In this document: positions 1 to 8,550 of the stretch, piece by piece
How the letters are laid out: each line of letters opens with the position of its first letter
How positions within the stretch are numbered: position 1 is the first letter of the stretch
From: Thalassobius sp047123305
GTDB taxonomy: Bacteria > Pseudomonadota > Alphaproteobacteria > Rhodobacterales > Rhodobacteraceae
NCBI RefSeq assembly: GCF_047123305.1
Contig: NZ_CP138918.1
Coordinates: 372,001-436,000 of the forward strand
Length of the DNA stretch: 64,000 bases
Direction of reading: 5' to 3'
Program-made: the position numbers and the translations under genes
The notes under the pieces: generated by a model
Told to the model about the DNA's origin: nothing
Seen by the model: the letters and a program-made list of their open reading frames with translations, nothing else
Databases searched by the model: none

Positions 1-269
1 CGTGGTTGACCCTGCGCCGGATCGGTCGCTGCCATCCCTGGGGTGGCGACGGATATGACCCTGTGCCTGATTCAGGCGATCAAAAGGTTTCAGACCAGTG
101 CGGATGTCACGCAGACCAATCGCGCGATCCAGCAGACAAAGATACAACCGAGTGACAGCATTACCACACTCCCGCGCCCTTGGCCGCGGGTAAGGTATTC
201 CCGCCTTTGGGATTCGGCTGCCCTACGGTATGCATCCCGCAGGTCCAACAATTCACAAGGAGGGCGATC
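1..269. other. Window edge, no confident gene
   Basis: No coding sequence here can be supported. A minus-strand open frame (stop at 90) has a charged helix-like stretch (AYRRAAESQRREY) followed by a hydrophobic stretch, which could be a small membrane protein, but it has no clear start or ribosome binding site. A plus-strand frame also runs through the same bases. Neither is called. Confidence 0.3.
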
Positions 270-359
270 ATGAACATCACTGTCAAATCCCCGCTCTTTG
301 GCTGGACCTCGCATGGCAATGTGGCGCGAAATCACGCCCGCCAATGGTGCCAGCTCTAG
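270..359 (+). CDS. 29-residue small protein of unknown function
   Basis: This very short frame begins MNITVKSPLFGW and ends WCQL. It is supported mainly by a near-consensus Shine-Dalgarno (AAGGAGG, 257-263) seven bases before the ATG. It has no signal peptide or membrane segment and contains one Cys and two Trp. A weak hairpin (380-393) followed by five T lies just downstream, so it may be a self-contained small transcript or a leader peptide for the DUF1127-like gene at 532. No family is recognised. Confidence 0.45.
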   Translation: MNITVKSPLFGWTSHGNVARNHARQWCQL

Positions 360-506
360 GCGCCCGCCCCCGCCACCCTGATCCTTCCGGATCCCCCCTT
401 TTTCGCAACCCTGTCCCTGAGACCGCGCCTGACCGTTCTATAACGTTCAGACCCTCTCTCTGCCATCAGGCCTCTGCGAATCCCAACCCACACCAACCAC
501 AGAGGA

Positions 507-523
507 CCGGTCCCTTGGACCGG
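507..523 (+). promoter_or_regulatory. Hairpin overlapping the ribosome binding site of the 532 gene
   Basis: CCGGTCC (507-513) and GGACCGG (517-523) form a perfect 7-bp stem with a 3-base loop. The last two G of the stem are the first bases of the GGAGA Shine-Dalgarno (522-526) for the ATG at 532. The hairpin could therefore limit ribosome access, as RNA thermometers and other translational switches do. The structure is seen; the regulation is inferred. Confidence 0.4.
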
Positions 524-531
524 AGACACAT

Positions 532-747
532 ATGACACGTTTGGAAACCACCGCAGCCGGGCTGCGCCCGACCCTCGTACTGGAAGAGCTGATCGCCCGT
601 CACGGCACCTTCGCCGTGCTGCGCGCCTTGATCGCTGCAAATGTTAAACAACGCCGCCGTCGCATCGAAGACGCCGCGCTGAATGACCATTTGCGCCGCG
701 ATTTGGGCCTGCCAACAGAGGCCTCCCCACCGAGACGTATGCGGTAA
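532..747 (+). CDS. DUF1127-like small protein
   Basis: A 71-residue basic protein. Its last half (RRRRIEDAALNDHLRRDLGL) resembles the C-terminal signature of DUF1127 proteins, in which an Arg-rich helix ends in a hydrophobic (R/L)D(I/L)GL motif. The gene at 918 encodes a clear paralogue: both share LI.RHG, an R..RI....A.L..H.RRD.GL core and similar length. DUF1127 proteins are small Arg-rich proteins of alphaproteobacteria; some are linked to RNA metabolism or stress responses. The start is the ATG six bases after GGAGA, which lies in a hairpin. A long inverted repeat follows the stop. Confidence 0.6.
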   Translation: MTRLETTAAGLRPTLVLEELIARHGTFAVLRALIAANVKQRRRRIEDAALNDHLRRDLGLPTEASPPRRMR

Positions 748-753
748 GGCAGC

Positions 754-793
754 GGGGCTTTGGCCCTTCCGGTTTCCGGAAGGCCAAAGCCCC
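754..793 (+). terminator. Long inverted repeat after the DUF1127-like gene
   Basis: The left arm 754-772 and right arm 776-793 pair over about 18 bp with one bulged C and a TTT loop. There is no T-run on either side, so it is more likely an RNA-stabilising or Rho-assisted 3' end than a classical intrinsic terminator. Confidence 0.5.
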
Positions 794-852
794 GCCCCAC
801 CGCCACAATTCGTGGGCGCCAACAACCAAATAACATTTTCACACAGAAAGTG

Positions 853-876
853 CTTGAGCTAAAGTGTACTTGAGCT
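853..876 (+). promoter_or_regulatory. Direct repeat CTTGAGCT x2 upstream of the 918 gene
   Basis: Two exact copies of CTTGAGCT start 16 bases apart (853 and 869), 42 bases before the ATG at 918. The first overlaps a possible -35 (TTGAGC, 854-859), with TTTATC 17 bases further as a poor -10. It could be a regulator site or part of an alternative-sigma promoter; neither is shown. Confidence 0.3.
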
Positions 877-917
877 TTTATCACCCTAGGCAAATGACAT
901 TGCTTAAGGAGAGACCC

Positions 918-1157
918 ATGTCGCTTGCCGCATTCCATCCACAACATCCCGTTTCTAAACCCCAAGCCCGTCTGCGCGCTGCCATCGGCCAGTTGATCGA
1001 ACGTCATGGCCGCTGGCGGGTGATCCGTGCCATCCTCCTGTCACCGGATCTGCGCCGCATCGAACGGCTGCGGGCTGCCGATCTGTCAGCCCATATGCGC
1101 CGCGATGTTGGCCTGACGCCTGAGCCGAAGCGTCAAGCACATCCGTTTCTGCGATGA
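918..1157 (+). CDS. DUF1127-like small protein, paralogue of the 532 gene
   Basis: A 79-residue protein with the same architecture as its neighbour: variable N-terminus, LIERHGRWRVIRAI, then RRIERLRAADLSAHMRRDVGL. An in-frame ATG upstream at 864 exists, but the ATG at 918 is preceded by AAGGAGA (906-912) at good spacing and gives a protein aligning with the paralogue, so it is chosen. The function is unknown beyond the DUF1127 relationship. The two genes probably arose by tandem duplication. Confidence 0.6.
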   Translation: MSLAAFHPQHPVSKPQARLRAAIGQLIERHGRWRVIRAILLSPDLRRIERLRAADLSAHMRRDVGLTPEPKRQAHPFLR

Positions 1158-1189
1158 CACCTGCGCATCTCCAACCCATGTGCTGATCT

Positions 1190-1726
1190 TCACCGCTTTT
1201 CAAAGAAGATCAGCACCTCGCCAAGTTCAATGCCATAGCGGCTCATGTAGGCGCGGTTCAGCAACCTTCCGTCCTCCAACAGCCACATCCAGTCGTCAAA
1301 ATCGACTCGCAGCGTGTTCCCTTCAGGCAAGGGCAGATCGATGCGATACCGCCAGTTGAACGTGTCGCCGCGTTCCTCACCGGTCGCCACGCCCTGCACC
1401 CCGGCGGCGGTACCTTGCCAGGTTTCCGCACCGGTTTTCGTCAGCGTCCAGATCCGCTCTTCCTTTGTGCCATCGGCGTAGCTGAAATCCTCAACCAGCG
1501 TCAGCGTCTCACCGTCCCACGTGCCATCGATCACCACCTCAAACCGCCGCCGCACCGTCCCAAAACGGTCGTTGAACTGACCGTAAGCCACCGTTCGCCC
1601 GTCAAAATACTCTTCCAGGTTCAGCTCTTTGGTGCTGAGTTTCGGGTCCTCAAGACTGGGTTTACCGCAGGCGGTCAGGGCCAGACCGATAAAGAGACCC
1701 AAAGCAATCAGGGCAAATGCACGCAT
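1190..1726 (-). CDS. DUF3833 family lipoprotein
   Basis: A 178-residue precursor with a lipoprotein signal (MRAFALIALGLFIG, then the lipobox LTAC with the acylated Cys about residue 20). The mature part is of the DUF3833 type (about 150-170 residues), with the family phrases EYFDGRTVAYGQF, FSYADGTKEERIW and DDWMWLLEDG. DUF3833 proteins are outer-membrane or periplasmic lipoproteins of unknown function. The start was chosen at the signal peptide, preceded by AAGGAGA; the open frame extends upstream but without signal character. It is divergent from ttcA with 154 bases between. Confidence 0.85.
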   Translation of the reverse strand: MRAFALIALGLFIGLALTACGKPSLEDPKLSTKELNLEEYFDGRTVAYGQFNDRFGTVRRRFEVVIDGTWDGETLTLVEDFSYADGTKEERIWTLTKTGAETWQGTAAGVQGVATGEERGDTFNWRYRIDLPLPEGNTLRVDFDDWMWLLEDGRLLNRAYMSRYGIELGEVLIFFEKR

Positions 1727-1880
1727 GACTTTCTCCTTTTCAAGGAATACGCGGCGGGGCGGCATTTGGATGACAGAGACCTGCGTTACACCACTCGTAA
1801 AACGATGTCGGACCGGCGTATTGGCCCCAAAACAACGTTTTTCCTTGGCAAATGCCTGATCTCGGGCTACGGGGCGCGGC

Positions 1881-2753
1881 ATGCTTGATGATGATCTGGA
1901 CGATATCCACCCGCTCTTTGCCGGCGCCCCGTCAACGACCGAGTTCAAGAAACTCCGCAAACGTATCGTGCGACAAACGCGCGAGGCGATTGAGCAATAT
2001 TGCATGATCGAACGCGGCAGTCGCTGGCTGGTGTGCCTGTCCGGCGGCAAGGACAGCTACACCCTGCTGGCCATTCTGCATGAGCTGAAATGGCGTGGAC
2101 TTCTGCCTGTAGAGTTGCTGGCCTGCAACCTGGACCAGGGGCAGCCGGGCTTTCCCTCGACGGTGTTGCCGAAGTTTCTGGAAGACATGGGTGTGCCGCA
2201 TCGAATCGAATATCAGGACACCTACAGTGTGGTGAAGGACAAGGTTCCCGCTGGCCGCACCTACTGTGCGCTCTGTTCACGTCTGCGCCGTGGCAACCTC
2301 TACCGGATTGCCCGCGAAGAAGGCTGCTCTGCGGTGGTGCTGGGCCATCATCGCGACGATATTCTGGAAACCTTCTTTATGAACCTGTTCCACGGCGGGC
2401 GTCTGGCGACAATGCCGCCAAAACTGGTGAACGAAGAAGGGGACCTGTTTGTTTACCGCCCCCTTGCCCATGTGGCCGAGGTCGATTGCGAGAAGTTCGC
2501 CAATGCGATGCAATATCCGATCATCCCCTGTGACCTCTGCGGATCACAGGATGGGTTGCAACGGCAGCAGGTGAAACAGATCCTTGATCAGTGGGAAAAG
2601 AACAGCCCCGGTCGTCGTCAGGTGATGTTCCGCGCCCTGACCAATGTCCGGCCCAGCCATATGCTGGATCCAAAACTCTTTGATTTTGCTGGTCTTCTCC
2701 GCGGTGAGACGAAAGCGGATCAAATTGATGGGGATATTCCCACATTGCGTTAA
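1881..2753 (+). CDS. ttcA: tRNA 2-thiocytidine(32) synthetase TtcA
   Basis: A cytosolic tRNA-modifying enzyme that thiolates cytidine 32 using ATP activation and an iron-sulfur cluster. In 290 residues it shows the N-type ATP pyrophosphatase loop SGGKDS (54-59), the cluster-binding CALC pair (C129, C132) and a third site PCDLCGSQ (C217/C220), all diagnostic of TtcA rather than of other PP-loop enzymes. GHHRDD (about 155-160) is the conserved ATP-site motif. The start has no strong Shine-Dalgarno; LDDDLDDIHPLF is a plausible N-terminus. The cyclic-di-GMP gene that follows is separated by 59 bases. Confidence 0.95.
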   Translation: MLDDDLDDIHPLFAGAPSTTEFKKLRKRIVRQTREAIEQYCMIERGSRWLVCLSGGKDSYTLLAILHELKWRGLLPVELLACNLDQGQPGFPSTVLPKFLEDMGVPHRIEYQDTYSVVKDKVPAGRTYCALCSRLRRGNLYRIAREEGCSAVVLGHHRDDILETFFMNLFHGGRLATMPPKLVNEEGDLFVYRPLAHVAEVDCEKFANAMQYPIIPCDLCGSQDGLQRQQVKQILDQWEKNSPGRRQVMFRALTNVRPSHMLDPKLFDFAGLLRGETKADQIDGDIPTLR

Positions 2754-2812
2754 CGGTCCTTTGAGATTCGCGCGCCTAGGATGTGACGATCCGAGACGCG
2801 GAGGACGAGGAT

Positions 2813-4324
2813 ATGCGCAGTTCACTCTCATGGTCGGCCAGGCGCCAACGTCTGCGCCTGCTGCTGCAGGGGCCGCATCTACTGGCGTTTCTGCCGGCTC
2901 TGGTTCTTGGCGCGTTCTGGCTGGGCGGTGAAGGCTGGCTTTTGGCCACCGCCCTTGGCCTGCCCGCCCTATTTGCGCTGACTTGGGGCAATGCGGCGGA
3001 CGCAGATAGCGCGGCCCCAAGGGTTCAATCCCTATCGGAACTGGTTGCTCAGGCCGTGAAAACAGCACAGCAACGAGACCAGCAGTTTGGACTGTTTCTG
3101 CTCCAGCTGGACGATTTCGACACGCTGGAGGGCTATCATGGCCTGACAGTGCGCAACCAACTTGCCGCCGCCATTGTGACCCGCCTCAGCGCCGCCTTGC
3201 GGCCCGGCGATGCCATAATGCGCTGTGGCGGAGGTCAATATGCCGTGGTGCTGGCCCCGATCCCCCAGCTGGACCTCGAACTGGCACTGCAACTGGCCCG
3301 ACGGATGCAAGAAGCCGTGGCCGAACCTTATGCGGTTGAGGGCAATACGCTTTATGCGACGGCCTCTGTTGGGTTTACGCTGGACCGACAATTCACCGCA
3401 CCTTCTGCAACAGGGGTGATTGACGCCTCCGAAGCCGCCCTTGCGCAGGCCAGGCTCCACAGTCCAGGCGGTCTGCGCGCTTATGCGCCCGGCCAAATGT
3501 CCGGAACCAACCGGGGCGGTGTCCACTTGCCCGCCCTGCGGGAGGCCCTGGAAAACGGGGCGATCCGCCCCTGGTTCCAACCGCAGGTCTCAACTGAAAC
3601 CGGGGCGATAACCGGCGTAGAAGCACTGGCTCGTTGGCAAAACGGCGACCAGACGGTGCCGCCCGGGGATTTCCTGCCCGCCATGGCCAAGGCGGGGCTG
3701 CTGGAGCAGTTGGGCGACGTGATGCTGACCCGCAGCCTGATGGCGCTGTCGCGCTGGGATCAGGTCGGTCTTTCTGTGCCGCAAGTGGGGGTGAACTTTT
3801 CCTCCTGCGAACTGCGCAACCCCGATCTGGTCGACAAGATCCGCTGGACGCTGGACCGGTTTGACCTGCCACCTTCGCGTCTGGCGATTGAGATCCTGGA
3901 GGATGTGATTGCCTCCTCCCCCGACGATATGATTGTCCGCAATATCAGGCAGTTGTCCGAACTGGGCTGCTCTGTCGACCTGGATGATTTTGGCACCGGC
4001 CATGCCTCGATCACCTCGCTGCGGCGCTTCTCCGTCGACAGGATCAAAATCGACCGGTCTTTTGTGACCAAACTCGACCGTGACCCGGAACAGCATAAAA
4101 TGGTGGCCGCCATCCTGTCGCTCACCGAACAAATGGGATTGCAGAGCCTAGCCGAAGGGGTTGAAACCGCCGCAGAACACTCGGTGCTGGCACAGCTTGG
4201 CTGCCAGCATGTGCAGGGATTCGGTATCGCGCGGCCAATGCCGCCGGACCAGCTTGAGGTCTGGGTGCGGCAATATGCAGACACGCAGGAAGGGTCACCG
4301 GAAATCAGCCGTCGCACCGGCTGA
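2813..4324 (+). CDS. Membrane-anchored GGDEF(degenerate)-EAL c-di-GMP phosphodiesterase
   Basis: A 503-residue protein. Residues about 22-58 form one or two membrane segments. A GGDEF domain follows (about 80-215), whose signature is replaced by GGGQY, so cyclase activity is probably lost. The EAL domain (about 240-490) looks catalytically intact: EALARW, an ILED metal ligand, DDFGTG, KID, LAEGVET and a Gln in CQHVQGF. It is therefore predicted to hydrolyse c-di-GMP, the degenerate GGDEF perhaps sensing GTP. A GTG start at 2783 would add 10 residues; the ATG at 2813 is preferred because a GAGGACGAGG stretch precedes it. Confidence 0.85.
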   Translation: MRSSLSWSARRQRLRLLLQGPHLLAFLPALVLGAFWLGGEGWLLATALGLPALFALTWGNAADADSAAPRVQSLSELVAQAVKTAQQRDQQFGLFLLQLDDFDTLEGYHGLTVRNQLAAAIVTRLSAALRPGDAIMRCGGGQYAVVLAPIPQLDLELALQLARRMQEAVAEPYAVEGNTLYATASVGFTLDRQFTAPSATGVIDASEAALAQARLHSPGGLRAYAPGQMSGTNRGGVHLPALREALENGAIRPWFQPQVSTETGAITGVEALARWQNGDQTVPPGDFLPAMAKAGLLEQLGDVMLTRSLMALSRWDQVGLSVPQVGVNFSSCELRNPDLVDKIRWTLDRFDLPPSRLAIEILEDVIASSPDDMIVRNIRQLSELGCSVDLDDFGTGHASITSLRRFSVDRIKIDRSFVTKLDRDPEQHKMVAAILSLTEQMGLQSLAEGVETAAEHSVLAQLGCQHVQGFGIARPMPPDQLEVWVRQYADTQEGSPEISRRTG

Positions 4325-4455
4325 GCCGCGCAAACCAGGCTTTGCCCCTAATAAACAGCGCATATCAGCCCATCTGAGGGGAATCCGCTTGACCTTTTGG
4401 ACCGCACTCTGTTGAACCAGCAGTCAAGAATTCCAAGGACAGGCACGCACTCCCG

Positions 4456-6243
4456 ATGGACGATCAGAACAAAAATCTTCTTTTGGCAACGGCGCTCAGC
4501 TTTGCCGTTATCCTGGTATGGTTCGTTATGTTCCCGCCGGCGGAACAGCCCGCAACCGACCCGAACGCCGCAGTCACCGCTGAGGCCACCACCCCGGTGG
4601 CCGACACAACGGCGGAAACCGCCGCAGCTGTCGCCACTGCAGTGACCGTCGAGGACGCACCGCGTCTGACCATTGAGACGCCGCGCGTTAGCGGCTCGAT
4701 CTCCACCACCGGTGGCCGCATCGATACTCTGGCGCTGAAGGACTACCGCGAAACCCAAGAGGAAGGCTCGGACATCGTTTCGATGCTTGCCCCGCAGGGC
4801 AGCGCCAATCCTTATTACACGTTGTTTGGCTGGGCACCTGGCCAGGGCCTCAGCATCGATCAAGTGCCTGGGGCCAACACCCAGTGGTCAGTTGCAGGCA
4901 ATCAGACCCTGACGCCGGAAACACCGGTGACGCTGGTGTGGGACAATGGCAACGGCCTGACCTTCCGCCGCGAAATGGCAATTGATGAGAACTACATGTT
5001 CTCCATCGCGCAAAGCGTCGAAAACACCAGCGCCGCCACCGTTTCTCTGGCCCCTTACGGGGTTATTGCACGCCACGGTGAACCTCAGGATGCAAAGAAT
5101 TTCTTCATCCTGCATGAGGGCCTGATCGCTATGGCCGACGGCGAATTGTCTGAGCAAAGCTACGGTGACGCGACAGATTTCGCCGTCAACCAGCGCGAAG
5201 GCGCCCGCGCCGAAGTCACCCAAGTAGAAGAAGCCGGCTGGGTTGGGTTCACCGATCACTACTGGATGGCCACCCTGATCCCCGAAGCGGGTTTCAAATC
5301 GGTGATGAAATACGACGAACGTCGCGACATCTACCAGACCGAAACGGTGCAACCGACCCAGACGCTGGCACCGGGGGCCACCATCACCGCAGCGACCCAA
5401 CTGTTTGCTGGCGCAAAGGAATGGGAAACCATCCGCGCCTATGAAAACAACGCCGGTGTTGCAGGCTTCATCGATTCAATCGACTGGGGCTGGTTCTTCT
5501 TCTTCACGAAGCCAATTTTCTGGCTGCTGCACACACTCAATGCCATGATCGGCAACATGGGCTGGGCCATCATTGGTCTGACCGTGGTGATCAAACTGCT
5601 GGTCTTCCCGCTGGCCTATAAATCCTACGCTTCGATGGCGAAAATGAAGGAATTGCAGCCGCAGATGGAAGAGCTGAAAAAGGCGGCTGGCGACGACCGC
5701 CAGAAGATGCAGCAGGGCATGATGGAGCTGTACAAAAAGGAAAAGGTAAACCCCGCCGCGGGCTGTCTGCCGATCCTGATCCAGATCCCGATCTTCTTCT
5801 CGCTCTATAAGGTGATTTTTGTAACGCTGGAACTGCGTCACGCACCTTGGGCCGGCTGGATCACGGACCTTTCCGCACCGGATCCCAGCTCGATCTTGAA
5901 CCTGTTTGGCCTCTTGGCCTTCACCCCGCCAGAGCCCGGATCGCTTCTGGCCATCATCAGCCTTGGCGTCATGCCGATCCTGTTGGGGATCTCGATGTGG
6001 CTGCAGCAGAAGCTGAACCCGGCGCCCACCGATCCGACCCAGCAGATGATCTTTGCCTGGATGCCGTGGGTCTTCATGTTCATGCTGGGCGGCTTTGCCT
6101 CGGGTCTGGTGCTGTACTGGATCACCAACAACATGATCACCTTCACGCAGCAGTACCTGATCATGCGCTCACATGGCTACAAGCCGGACGTGTTCGGCAA
6201 CATCAAGTCGAGCTTCAAACGCAAGGAGAAGGCAAAAGAATGA
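4456..6243 (+). CDS. yidC: Membrane protein insertase YidC
   Basis: A 595-residue inner-membrane insertase acting with SecYEG or alone. It has the proteobacterial layout: an N-terminal membrane anchor (residues about 7-27, LLATALSFAVILVWFVMFP), a Pro/Thr/Ala-rich linker, a large periplasmic beta domain (about 75-340) and the conserved five-helix YidC/Oxa1 core, including NPAAGCLPILIQIPIF and a basic C-terminus (SSFKRKEKAKE). rpmH and rnpA, often upstream of yidC, are not here. The stop overlaps the next start as ATGA, so translation is probably coupled to the MOSC gene. Confidence 0.97.
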   Translation: MDDQNKNLLLATALSFAVILVWFVMFPPAEQPATDPNAAVTAEATTPVADTTAETAAAVATAVTVEDAPRLTIETPRVSGSISTTGGRIDTLALKDYRETQEEGSDIVSMLAPQGSANPYYTLFGWAPGQGLSIDQVPGANTQWSVAGNQTLTPETPVTLVWDNGNGLTFRREMAIDENYMFSIAQSVENTSAATVSLAPYGVIARHGEPQDAKNFFILHEGLIAMADGELSEQSYGDATDFAVNQREGARAEVTQVEEAGWVGFTDHYWMATLIPEAGFKSVMKYDERRDIYQTETVQPTQTLAPGATITAATQLFAGAKEWETIRAYENNAGVAGFIDSIDWGWFFFFTKPIFWLLHTLNAMIGNMGWAIIGLTVVIKLLVFPLAYKSYASMAKMKELQPQMEELKKAAGDDRQKMQQGMMELYKKEKVNPAAGCLPILIQIPIFFSLYKVIFVTLELRHAPWAGWITDLSAPDPSSILNLFGLLAFTPPEPGSLLAIISLGVMPILLGISMWLQQKLNPAPTDPTQQMIFAWMPWVFMFMLGGFASGLVLYWITNNMITFTQQYLIMRSHGYKPDVFGNIKSSFKRKEKAKE

Positions 6244-6977
6244 GCGTAACAGTCGCGACTCTTTGGCGGCACCCGATCAAAGGCATCGGGGCCGAGCCTC
6301 TCTCCAAGGTCCGTCTCTCACGAGGCGGGCCTGTTCCTTTGGACCGCGCCTATGCGGTGCTGACCGGCACGGCAGAGCACACCGGCGCCTGGCAGAAGTG
6401 CCGCAATTTTGCGCGCGGCTGTTTTGGTCCTGAACTGATGGCAGTGACCGCCCGAACCGAGGGCGACCAGATCACCCTCAGCCATCCGAAGCTGGCAGAC
6501 CTGACGGTGAACCCCGATCTCGACGGTGTCAAAGTGGTGGAGTGGATCACCCCGATCTACCCTGAGGCCCGCCCGGCCCCCCATACGTTGATCAAGGCCC
6601 CGGCTGGGGGCATGGCGGATGCGGATTTCTCAGCTGTGGCGATCCTGTCGAACAGCTCGCTTGCGGATCTGGGGCAGACCCTGGGCGCAGAGCTGGATCA
6701 ACGCCGGTTCCGCGGCAACCTTTGGCTTGACGGGCTGGCGCCCTGGGCCGAGCTGGATCTGGTGGGCCGTGAACTGCAAATCGGTGCGGTGCGTCTGAAG
6801 GTCATTGACCGGATCGAACGCTGCCGTGCCACCGAAACCAACCCTGACACCGGCGCGCGTGACCAGAACACGTTGAAAGCGATCCGGGAAATACAGGGAC
6901 ACACTGATTTCGGCATCCGTGCCGAGGTCCTGAACGATGGTGAGATCGCTCTTGGCGACCGCCTTGAGGTGCTGTGA
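6240..6977 (+). CDS. MOSC domain protein
   Basis: A 245-residue protein with an N-terminal MOSC_N-like beta-barrel (VATLWRHPIKGIGAEPL) and a C-terminal MOSC domain (FRGNLWLDGLAPWAELDLVG, DRIERCRATETNP). The latter Cys-containing motif matches the conserved Cys of MOSC proteins, which bind molybdenum cofactor or carry sulfur. Substrate unknown; relatives include YiiM/YcbX-type reductases of N-hydroxylated compounds. The ATG overlaps the yidC stop and its stop overlaps the next gene (TGATG), so yidC-MOSC-engB reads as one operon. Confidence 0.88.
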   Translation: MSVTVATLWRHPIKGIGAEPLSKVRLSRGGPVPLDRAYAVLTGTAEHTGAWQKCRNFARGCFGPELMAVTARTEGDQITLSHPKLADLTVNPDLDGVKVVEWITPIYPEARPAPHTLIKAPAGGMADADFSAVAILSNSSLADLGQTLGAELDQRRFRGNLWLDGLAPWAELDLVGRELQIGAVRLKVIDRIERCRATETNPDTGARDQNTLKAIREIQGHTDFGIRAEVLNDGEIALGDRLEVL

Positions 6978-7627
6978 TGCAATTGCCTTTCCCTCTGGCC
7001 GAAGAGCCGGATCAGGCCACCCGCGAAAAGGGTCGCCTGCTGTTTGCCGGTGAAACCGACTTCCTTAAAGGGGTTGTCGCGATGGATGGCCTGCCGCCGT
7101 CTGACCGGATCGAGGTCTGCTTTGCCGGCCGTTCCAATGTCGGTAAATCCAGCCTGATCAATGCCCTAACAGGCCGCAAGGGCCTGGCTCGGGCGTCGAA
7201 CACACCGGGCCGGACACAGGAGATCAATTTCTTCACGGCGGGGGAGGAACACTACCTCGTCGACCTGCCGGGCTATGGTTTTGCCAATGCCCCGATCCCC
7301 GTGGTGGAAAAATGGCAGCGTCTTTTGAAACGTTACCTGTCCGGCCGTCAAAATCTACGGCGTGCCTTTGTTCTGGTGGATCATCGCCACGGGGTCAAAC
7401 CGGTGGATGAAGAGATCATGAGCCTGCTCGACAGCTCTGCCGTGACGTTTCAATGCGTGCTGACCAAAGAGGACAAGGTGAAGGCCAAAGACCGGCCGCG
7501 GATCCTGGATCAGGTGCGCGAAAAGCTGTCAAAACATCCCGCAGCCTTCCCCGAACTGATCGTGACCTCGTCGGAAAAAGGCGATGGCATCGAAACCCTG
7601 CGCTCGACCATCGCGACGCTGATTTAA
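6977..7627 (+). CDS. engB: Ribosome biogenesis GTP-binding protein EngB (YsxC/YihA)
   Basis: A 216-residue TRAFAC-class GTPase needed for large-subunit assembly. Motifs: P-loop GRSNVGKSS (51-59), TPGRTQ of the G2/switch I region, DLPGYGFA (G3), TKEDKV (G4), then TSSEKGDG. A GTG three bases upstream could serve as start; the ATG overlapping the MOSC stop is preferred. The pairing of engB with yidC fits a group of genes for protein synthesis and export. Confidence 0.95.
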   Translation: MQLPFPLAEEPDQATREKGRLLFAGETDFLKGVVAMDGLPPSDRIEVCFAGRSNVGKSSLINALTGRKGLARASNTPGRTQEINFFTAGEEHYLVDLPGYGFANAPIPVVEKWQRLLKRYLSGRQNLRRAFVLVDHRHGVKPVDEEIMSLLDSSAVTFQCVLTKEDKVKAKDRPRILDQVREKLSKHPAAFPELIVTSSEKGDGIETLRSTIATLI

Positions 7628-7645
7628 GCAAAATGAACGGCGGCT

Positions 7646-8380
7646 TCAGACGTGCTGGCCGCCGTTAACCTCAATCTCGGTTCCTGAGATGTAAGACGAC
7701 GCCTCGGTGCACAGGAAGTAGATGGTGTTCGCCACCTCTTCGGTCTGCCCCAAACGGCGCAGCGGAATATCCTCCACCAGTTTTTCCGTGCCCGGGCTGA
7801 GGATTGCGGTTTCAATCTCCCCCGGTGCAATGGCATTTACCCGGACGCCCATCGGGCCAAAGTCGTGGGCCATTTCGCGGGTCAACGCGGTCAGTGCCGC
7901 CTTTGAGGTCGCATAAGCCGCCCCGGCAAAGGGATGCACCCGGTAGCCCGCGATGGAGGTCACATTGACCACCGCGCCTTTGGCGGCCGCCAGTTCCTCC
8001 CGCAGGCCACGGGCCAGCACCACGGAGGAGAAGAAATTCACATGGAACACCTGCCCCCAGGTCATCAGATCGGTGTCGATGGTGTTCAGGCGGCTGCCTT
8101 CCGGCCCTTTCGGGGAGATGCCCGCGTTGTTGACCAGCGCATCCAACTTGCCGTCCAGACGATCTCGGATCTCTTCCACTTTGTTGATCGTATCTGTCGG
8201 ATCCGACAAGTCGATCTGGATATGGTTTTCCTCGCCGCCGCCCCAGGGGCATTCGGCCGGAAAGGGCGCCCGAGAACAGGTGATCACCCGCCAGCCCGCC
8301 TTGTTAAAGCGACGCACCGTGGCATGGCCAATCCCGCGGCTGGCACCGGTCAGCAGCAGAGTTTTTTTGCGGTCACTCAT
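7646..8380 (-). CDS. Short-chain dehydrogenase/reductase
   Basis: A 244-residue classical SDR. It has the nucleotide-binding TGASRGIG (11-18), NNAG, the catalytic Ser in VTSIAGY, and YATSK carrying the Tyr/Lys pair, ending with a typical ISGTEIEVNGG. A substrate cannot be read from the sequence; the family includes FabG-like reductases and sugar or alcohol dehydrogenases. The start is the ATG preceded by GGAGG; an upstream in-frame ATG lacks this. It converges on engB with 18 bases between the stops. Confidence 0.88.
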   Translation of the reverse strand: MSDRKKTLLLTGASRGIGHATVRRFNKAGWRVITCSRAPFPAECPWGGGEENHIQIDLSDPTDTINKVEEIRDRLDGKLDALVNNAGISPKGPEGSRLNTIDTDLMTWGQVFHVNFFSSVVLARGLREELAAAKGAVVNVTSIAGYRVHPFAGAAYATSKAALTALTREMAHDFGPMGVRVNAIAPGEIETAILSPGTEKLVEDIPLRRLGQTEEVANTIYFLCTEASSYISGTEIEVNGGQHV

Positions 8381-8550
8381 CAGAGCCTCCTTCAAGCGCG
8401 CAGGCACAACCTAGCACCGGCAGCGGTGGCTGCAACCGGCGGGCATCGCGCTATGCGGTCACAGGTGCAGGCCTTTCCGGCAACCGCCCTTGGCAGCGCA
8501 GGACAGAGCCGTTAACACGGAACAGGTTTAACCTGAGAAAACGCATACAG

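Noticed and set aside
90..344. A minus-strand frame with a helix-plus-hydrophobic pattern at the left edge
   Set aside because: No convincing start or ribosome binding site, and it overlaps the well-signalled 29-codon frame at 270; left as unresolved.
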